A stretch of 58,093 nt of DNA from CBDFGT01 sp965247225. Its GTDB lineage: Bacteria; Pseudomonadota; Alphaproteobacteria; Rhizobiales; Rhizobiaceae. Positions within the stretch are counted from its first letter, which is position 1, and each line of letters starts with the position of its first letter. A program made the position numbers and the translations under genes. Below, one piece after another: positions 52,409 through 58,093 of this stretch. A model generated the notes under the pieces. That model was not told where the DNA came from. It searched no databases and saw only the letters and a program-made list of their open reading frames with translations. The stretch is from positions 1 to 58,093 of the forward strand of contig CBDFGT010000006.1 of the NCBI GenBank assembly GCA_965247225.1. Reading direction: 5' to 3'.

Positions 52409-53536
52409 ATGGAAAAAGGTCTTGTTTTGCTGGCGGCCGGTGGAACAGGCGGTCATTTGTTTCCCGCTGAAGCGCTGGCTTGCGAAATCAGGGCGCGTGG
52501 CTATAGCGTTCATCTGGTAACGGACAGCCGGGCGGAACGGTTTGCAGGCAAGTTCCCTGCAGATGAAATCCATATCGTGCAGTCTGCGACATTCGCCTCG
52601 AAAAATCCTGTGGCCATAGCGCGCACACTCTATGCCCTCTGGTCGGGTTACCGGGCGGCCAAACAACTGACAAGGCGCTTGAAGCCTCAGGTTGTTGTGG
52701 GGTTCGGCGGCTATCCGACCGTGCCGCCGGTGCTGGCTGCGGCAAGTCTGGATGTGCCGACGCTCATTCACGAGCAGAATGCCGTCATGGGACGTGCCAA
52801 CAAGGCGCTGGCTGCCAAAGTCAAGGCCATTGCCGGGGGCTTTCTGCCGGAAGGGCGCGGTTCTGATCATGCTGCAAAGATTGTTGTGACCGGAAATCCG
52901 GTTCGCCCGGCGGTTCTGGATGCAGCCAGGGTGCCTTATGCGCCGTCGCAGGCGGGAGAGCCCTTCAACCTCGTTGTGTTTGGCGGCAGTCAGGGCGCAC
53001 AGTTTTTTTCCCAAAGCCTGCCCAATGCGATCTGCATGATGGAGGAGGGCCTGCGGTCCCGCCTGCGTGTGACCCAGCAGGCGCGGCCCGATGATGCTGA
53101 TGGCGTTGTTGCCTCATATGCAAAGCTTGGCGTGCCTGCCGAGGTGGCTCCGTTTTTTACCGATATGGCAGACCGTATTGCCAGGGCACATCTGGTGATT
53201 TGCCGGTCCGGTGCCTCGACAGTGTCGGAGCTGGCTGTGATCGGTCGTCCTTCGGTTCTGGTTCCCTATCCCTATGCCCTGGACCATGACCAGGCGGCCA
53301 ATGCCGCAGCCCTGAAGGCGCAAGGCGGTGCGCAGGTGATTGCCCAGGCCAAACTCTCCCATGAGCGGTTGAAGGAACTGCTGGAAGACAGCATGAAGGA
53401 TGCACCGGGGCTGGCAGCCATGGCAGCGGCGGCCAAACTCAGCGGTAAACCCGGGGCGACACGCTTGCTTGCCAATCTGGTTGAGGCTATTGCGTCCGGC
53501 ACGCCCGTTCAGGAATTCAAGGAAAAGCGCTCATGA
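52409..53536 (+). CDS. murG: Lipid II-forming GlcNAc transferase MurG
   Basis: A 375-residue GT28 glycosyltransferase that adds GlcNAc to lipid I on the inner membrane face. The Gly-rich donor/lipid loop is LAAGGTGGHLFPAEALA; VVGFGGYPTVPPVLAA, IHEQNAVMGRANK, VFGGSQGAQFFS and ICRSGASTVSELAVIG follow. ATG 52409 has GGAG nine bases upstream; GTG 52400 overlaps the ftsW stop and is in frame. The stop overlaps the murC start (ATGA). Confidence 0.95.
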   Translation: MEKGLVLLAAGGTGGHLFPAEALACEIRARGYSVHLVTDSRAERFAGKFPADEIHIVQSATFASKNPVAIARTLYALWSGYRAAKQLTRRLKPQVVVGFGGYPTVPPVLAAASLDVPTLIHEQNAVMGRANKALAAKVKAIAGGFLPEGRGSDHAAKIVVTGNPVRPAVLDAARVPYAPSQAGEPFNLVVFGGSQGAQFFSQSLPNAICMMEEGLRSRLRVTQQARPDDADGVVASYAKLGVPAEVAPFFTDMADRIARAHLVICRSGASTVSELAVIGRPSVLVPYPYALDHDQAANAAALKAQGGAQVIAQAKLSHERLKELLEDSMKDAPGLAAMAAAAKLSGKPGATRLLANLVEAIASGTPVQEFKEKRS

Positions 53537-54952
53537 AAATGCCCCAGTCCATCGGACTCGTTCACTTTATCGGTATAGGCGGCATCGGCATGAGCGGCAT
53601 TGCCGAGGTCTTGCACAATCTTGGCCACAAGGTGCAGGGCTCCGACCAGGCGGAAAGTGCCAATGTGCAGCGTTTGCGGGCCAAGGGCATTGAGGTTTTT
53701 GTCGGTCACCAGGCCGAAAACATCGGTGATGCCGAAGTTGTGGTCGTATCCACCGCCATCCGCAAGGACAATGCCGAGCTGGTGGCTGCGCGCGAGAAGC
53801 TCCTTCCCGTGGTGCGCCGGGCAGAAATGCTGGCCGAGCTGATGCGGTTTCGCAATGCCATTGCCATTGGCGGAACCCATGGCAAGACAACGACAACATC
53901 GATGGTTGCCACCCTGCTGGAAGCGGGCGGGCTGGATCCGACGGTTATCAACGGAGGCATTATCAATGCCTATGGTACCAATGCCCGCATGGGCGAGGGT
54001 GAATGGATGGTGGTGGAGGCCGATGAATCGGACGGCACCTTCCTCAAACTGCCCGCAGATGTGGCCGTTGTGACCAATATTGATCCGGAACATCTGGACC
54101 ATTACGGAAATTTCGAGGCTGTGAAGGTGGCTTTCCGCCAGTTTGTGGAAAATGTACCGTTCTATGGTTTTGGTGTGATGTGCCTCGATCATCCCGAGGT
54201 TCAGGCGCTGGTCAGCCGTATCGAAGACCGCAAGGTCATTACCTACGGTGAAAATCCGCAGGCCGATGTGCGCTTTTTCAATGTGCGCATGGACGGGGCG
54301 ACATCGGTTTTCGACGTCGAAATCCGCCGCCGCCGCACCGGCCAGATCATACCGCTCAAGGGGCTGCGATTGCCGATGCCCGGTCGCCACAATGTGTCGA
54401 ATGCCACGGCCGCCATTGCCGTGGCTCATCGGCTTGGTATTTCTGTTGCAGATATTGCCAGGGGCATTGCCGCTTTTGGCGGTGTGAAACGCCGGTTTAC
54501 ATTGACGGGTGTTGTCAACGGTGTGAGCGTTTATGATGATTACGGGCACCATCCTGTGGAAATCAAGGCTGTTCCTGCGGGCGGCACGCGAGGCTTGCCG
54601 GGGCCGGATCATTGCCGTGCACCAGCCGCACCGCTATTCGCGTGTTCACAGCCTGATGGAAGAATTTGCCACCTGCTTCAATGATGCGGACACGATCATG
54701 CTCGCCCCCATCTATTCTGCCGGGGAAGATCCCATAGAGGGCGTGTCCTCGCCGGAGCTGGTTTCGCGCATCAAGGCCGCCGGTCACCGGGATGCCCGCT
54801 ATATCGAAGGGCCTGCGGCAATACAGCACCCGTCGTTGCCTCTCTTGCGCAAGCCGGGGATTTTGTGGTTCTGTTGGGGGCTGGCAGTATCACATACTGG
54901 GCTGCGGCCCTTGCCGGGTGAACTTTCAGCCCTGCAAGATCACAAAAGTTAA
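53533..54952 (+). pseudogene. murC: UDP-MurNAc:L-alanine ligase, disrupted by three frame changes
   Basis: MurC adds the first stem-peptide residue. The first 345 codons are normal (IHFIGIGGIGMSGIAEVL-type start VHFIGIGGIGMSGIAEVL, AIGGTHGKTTTTSMVA, VEADESDGTFLKL, NIDPEHLDHYG, YDDYGHHPVEIKAV). Then the frame changes near 54569 (one extra base), 54824 (two extra bases) and 54911 (one extra base). Reading across them restores LRAAREACRGRIIAVHQPHR, APVVASLAQAGDFVVLLGAG and SITYWAAALPGELSALQDHK, a 471-residue protein of normal length. As written, translation would stop at 54684. MurC is essential, so sequence error is the leading explanation unless another copy exists. Confidence 0.9.
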
Positions 54953-54980
54953 TTGAGTTTCCGGTTTTGGGACAGGGTGC

Positions 54981-55949
<969 letters not shown>

Positions 55950-55959
55950 GTATCGTCGT

Positions 55960-56046
55960 TCAGGAGCGCGAGCGGTCCAGCTTTTCGGCCAGTTGGTCAA
56001 GCCTGTCGGCGGTCTCATCCTGTACACGAAGTGTAAATGCGGCCAT
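55960..56046 (-). pseudogene. Truncated ribbon-helix-helix antitoxin fragment
   Basis: Twenty-eight codons starting MAAFTLRVQDETADRLDQLA and stopping right after LDRSRS. This is the first strand and helix of a CopG/RelB-like antitoxin, which normally continues for another 40-60 residues. AAGGGG lies six bases upstream of the ATG, so it may still be translated. Its start is 12 bp after the stop of an HTH antidote gene. Probably a remnant of a toxin-antitoxin module; the toxin is gone. Confidence 0.7.
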
Positions 56047-56057
56047 GGGAAATCCCC

Positions 56058-56360
56058 TTACTGTTGCGCAGGCGTGATGGTGAAATGCAAGCCCAGTGCG
56101 GTAAGCGTCTTGTAGACGGTTTCCATCTGTGGCTTGCCCTTCCTGGACAGGGCCTTGTACAGGTTCACCCTGCTCAGATTGGCGCTTTCAGCCACGCCTT
56201 TCACGCCGCCCGCCTGTGCCTTGGCAACATGGCGCAAAGCCTTCCCTGAAACAGCTCCATGTCGCCGCTTTCCCAAAAATTCAGCCAGATAAATGGTCGC
56301 ATTTTCAGGGTCGCGCAACAGCTCGTCATAGTTGTCAAAGTCAAAAGGTCTGCTTTGCAC
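56058..56360 (-). CDS. HTH addiction-module antidote protein
   Basis: A 100-residue protein of the HigA-like addiction-module antidote family (TIGR02684 type). FDFDNYDELLRDPENATIYL at the N-terminus and the helix-turn-helix GGVKGVAESANLSRVNLYKA followed by LSRKGKPQMETVYKTLTALG are characteristic. The start is GTG at 56360, overlapping nothing but only three bases from the upstream XRE gene's stop. The usual partner, a small killer protein encoded upstream, is not recognisable next to it, so this antitoxin is probably solitary. Confidence 0.82.
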   Translation of the reverse strand: MQSRPFDFDNYDELLRDPENATIYLAEFLGKRRHGAVSGKALRHVAKAQAGGVKGVAESANLSRVNLYKALSRKGKPQMETVYKTLTALGLHFTITPAQQ

Positions 56361-56363
56361 GGG

Positions 56364-56708
56364 TCATTGGTTTTCCACCCTATTTAAACAGGCAATCGCC
56401 TGACCGCTATCGGTTGCACGCTGTGAAAACGCCAGCCCCACTTCAACACCCGGCTCAAGCACATGATGCACCCTTAAAAGCCAATCCAGAGTAAATTTGG
56501 AAAGACTGGCATTGCGCACGCGGGATATATCGGCTTCTGCCACGCCTGCAAGTTTTGCCGCGGCACGTGCTGACAGATTACGTTCGTCAAGAACATTGAT
56601 AATCTTTGTCGCCAATACGGCTTTCATGTGTTTGGTTTCAGCATCAGGGTCGCCAAAGTCGGCAAAGATATGGCCCACGTCCCCGAACGACTTCGAATTC
56701 ATCGTCAT
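56364..56708 (-). CDS. XRE-family antitoxin, HigA-like
   Basis: A 114-residue HTH protein. AVLATKIINVLDERNLSARA then AAKLAGVAEADISRVRNASLSK is an XRE helix-turn-helix of the sort paired with Gp49/HigB toxins. The upstream overlapping gene is a frame-disrupted toxin of that family, so this is its antitoxin. Start is ATG 56708 (MTMNSKSF); ATG 56702 is also possible. An intact antitoxin beside a damaged toxin is the expected order of decay. Confidence 0.85.
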   Translation of the reverse strand: MTMNSKSFGDVGHIFADFGDPDAETKHMKAVLATKIINVLDERNLSARAAAKLAGVAEADISRVRNASLSKFTLDWLLRVHHVLEPGVEVGLAFSQRATDSGQAIACLNRVENQ

Positions 56709-57045
56709 TCATAACTCTATTTCCTTTATTCGTTTTATTACGGGCTTTGATCAGCTCCACCTCTTTTTGTGGTGTGGCTATTCCGCTTGTCGATTTCTTC
56801 TGGAAGGCGTGTATCACCCAAAGGTCATCTCCAAACTGAACCGCATAGATGACCCGATAGGCATCTGTGCGGTAGGGCAGGGCGATCTCCATCACTCCAG
56901 CCCCAAGCCTTTCATGGGCTTCGCGATATCGGCCTTGCCGCCAAGGGCCGCAATGTCCAAGGCCGTCTGCATGTCTTCACGGGCACCCGCTGGAAATTTC
57001 TCGAATTCCTTGCGGGCCTGTTTGAAACCATACGATCTCTCTCAT
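56644..57045 (-). pseudogene. Gp49/HigB-type (RelE-superfamily) toxin, frameshifted
   Basis: Pieces in order on the minus strand: ATG at 57045 (MRE), then in another frame YGFKQARKEFEKFPAGARED and MQTALDIAALGGKADIAKPM then KGLG, then in a third frame GVMEIALPYRTDAYRVIYAV and QFGDDLWVIHAFQKKS. This is a complete HigB-like mRNA interferase apart from a one-base insertion near 57035 and a shift near 56900 (one base lost or two gained in a G-rich run). The last frame reads through the expected end into the antitoxin gene. Real inactivation or sequence error, as for murC. Confidence 0.75.
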
Positions 57046-57056
57046 AACCCTATTTA

Positions 57057-57104
57057 TGTCATATTTGACAAGAACTGGAAAGCGAAAATTGTCTAAAAAG
57101 ACAA
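57057..57104. promoter_or_regulatory. Two tandem operators of the HigBA-like locus
   Basis: TGTCATATTTGACA (57057-57070) and TGTCTAAAAAGACA (57090-57103, flanked by T and A so that 57089-57104 is symmetric). Both fit TGTCW-N4-WGACA and start 33 bp apart, about three helical turns, just upstream of the toxin start on the minus strand. Likely antitoxin binding sites. Confidence 0.65.
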
Positions 57105-57709
57105 ACACTTTGACGGGTGCATCTCATGCACCCCTGCCACGTGGCGAACGGACTGTCCATCATTCGGGAAGCGCCGAACCCGACCTCAAGCCTGTTCCCA
57201 AGGATGCGGGGGGCAGAGACATTGGTCGTCATCTGCCAGAGTGTGACCAATAAAATCGGCGCCGTTGTCATTCATCATTTGATCCAACCAAGCGGTGATG
57301 GCAGCAGCAGGACAAGTCACAACGAAGGAAATCAGGTCGTCATTCTTTTCCACCCGACAATTGCCCGATGGTATACTTCCCGGCTCCGCTCTTCTTCCGC
57401 TGCCCCTTCTGAGTCCCTTTTCCCACATCTTCCAAAAGACCTTGCGGCCATCTGATCCTGGCCTCCAGCTTTTGCTTGCGCGTGAATCCACTCTCTGATT
57501 CCAGAGGGGACTGTGCTGCATCGCCTGATTCGGAAATGTTGAATTTTTGGAAAAGTTGTGGGCCGATTAACCAAAGTAAACGGTTCGTTAACCATAATGC
57601 TGTTGAAGTGCAGGGAACCAATCCGGTCATGTGCCCGACATATTTGCAGGTCTTGATCAGTTTGATGCAAGTGTCGGATGTTATTGCGTAAACGATAATG
57701 AGGGTAGAT
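57105..57709. other. Intergenic region before ddlB, no recognised gene
   Basis: About 600 bp without a convincing gene. A perfect hairpin, GGGTGCAT-CTC-ATGCACCC, lies at 57115-57133. On the minus strand it is followed by a T-rich stretch, so it may terminate transcripts from the right. Open frames on both strands are short, rich in Arg/Ser/Pro and match nothing I recognise; a decayed minus-strand gene around 57190-57500 is possible. Confidence 0.5.
57567..57595 (+). promoter_or_regulatory. Candidate CtrA half-sites upstream of ddlB
   Basis: ATTAACCA (TTAACCA at 57567) and GTTAACCAT (TTAACCAT at 57588), two copies of the TTAACCAT half-site used by CtrA, 115-143 bp before ddlB. ddlB-ftsQAZ transcription is often CtrA-linked in alphaproteobacteria. 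Confidence 0.45.
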
Positions 57710-58093
57710 ATGGGTAGCAAGCATGTGGCTGTCCTGATGGGCGGGTTTTCGTCGGAGCGACCAGTGTCGCTCTCGTCCGGAACAGCCTGTGCGGCGGCGC
57801 TGGAGGCAGAAGGGTTTCGGGTTACCCGTGTTGACGTGGGTCGCGATGTTGCATCCGTGCTTTCGGACCTGCGGCCGGACGTTGCCTTCAATGCATTGCA
57901 TGGCCCGTTTGGTGAAGATGGAACGATCCAGGGCATTCTGGAATACCTGCAAATTCCCTATACGCATTCCGGTGTTCTGGCTTCTGCCCTGGCTATGGAC
58001 AAGGCACAGGCCAAGGTCGTTGCTGCCTCGGTCGGCATTCCGGTTGCCGAGGCGATTGTTATGGACCGGATGGATTTTGGCAATGAGCATCCG
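57710..58093 (+). CDS. ddlB: D-alanine:D-alanine ligase, 3'-truncated by the window
   Basis: The first 128 residues of an ATP-grasp ligase that makes D-Ala-D-Ala for MurF. MGSKHVAVLMGGFSSERPVS, DVAFNALHGPFGEDGTIQGI and IPYTHSGVLASALAMDKAQA are the standard N-terminal motifs, with the Glu of the first D-Ala site in SSERPVSL. GAGGG precedes ATG 57710 at good spacing. The gene is the expected member after murB, here displaced by about 1.7 kb of toxin-antitoxin remnants. ftsQ, ftsA and ftsZ would be expected to follow outside the window. Confidence 0.95.
   Translation, partial: MGSKHVAVLMGGFSSERPVSLSSGTACAAALEAEGFRVTRVDVGRDVASVLSDLRPDVAFNALHGPFGEDGTIQGILEYLQIPYTHSGVLASALAMDKAQAKVVAASVGIPVAEAIVMDRMDFGNEHP

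Noticed and set aside
53533..54952. Programmed ribosomal frameshifting in murC
   Set aside because: Three shifts are needed, none at a slippery heptamer, and the family has no known recoding.

Overview
The window looks like chromosomal DNA of an alphaproteobacterium of the Hyphomicrobiales (Rhizobiales), in the Brucella/Bartonella/Phyllobacterium neighbourhood. The evidence is an mraZ-rsmH-ftsL-ftsI-murE-murF-mraY-murD-ftsW-murG-murC-murB-ddlB cluster, an alphaproteobacterial type A RNase P RNA, CtrA-type TTAA-N7-TTAA boxes, a btaBA pair for phosphate-free betaine lipid, a PPi-type phosphofructokinase, and TadE/TadG minor pilins. The genus is not settled by the sequence. No tRNA, rRNA, insertion sequence, prophage or CRISPR array was recognised.

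Layout. 1-2.2 kb: an aldehyde dehydrogenase and an iron alcohol dehydrogenase, both broken by many small frameshifts. 2.2-6.8 kb: an orphan ParA ATPase, a Phd/VapC toxin-antitoxin pair with a 30-bp palindromic operator, an L,D-transpeptidase, a DUF4432 sugar-epimerase-like protein and a small phosphatase-like protein. 6.8-12.5 kb: two runs of overlapping minus-strand genes (terC, CoA-transferase, ThDP enzyme; then a lysophospholipase-like hydrolase and an EamA transporter). 12.5-17.3 kb: ettA, a short-chain dehydrogenase, and a probable SAH-responsive ArsR-methyltransferase regulator followed by metF. 17.3-31.4 kb: a 25-residue membrane protein not previously obvious in the region, EamA carriers, several peptidoglycan enzymes (MltB type, GH25, an SLT lipoprotein, an AmiD-type amidase), btaBA, a GGDEF-EAL protein, a serine hydrolase, pfp and a DjlA-like co-chaperone. 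31.4-40 kb: an oxidoreductase, a DAO-family flavoprotein, an orphan three-gene tad operon whose TadG-like member carries a beta-solenoid-like repeat, and an hscC/J-protein pair. 40-42 kb: rnpB and ldhA. 42-58 kb: the dcw cluster, with decayed toxin-antitoxin genes lodged between murB and ddlB.

How it works together. The right third makes peptidoglycan precursor and builds the divisome, from MraZ control through MurE-F-D-C, MraY, MurG, FtsW and FtsI. The centre supplies enzymes that trim or cross-link the same polymer. Regulatory sites readable directly include four MraZ boxes over a core promoter, a look-alike 10-bp-periodic repeat upstream of the divergent ldhA, two full CtrA boxes, a possible Pho box at btaA, a palindrome at the ArsR-methyltransferase gene, and operators for two toxin-antitoxin loci.

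Caution. The frame disruptions in the two dehydrogenases and in murC can nearly all be resolved by removing one or two inserted bases. murC is normally essential, so an insertion-biased sequencing or assembly artefact near both ends of the window is at least as likely as real gene decay.
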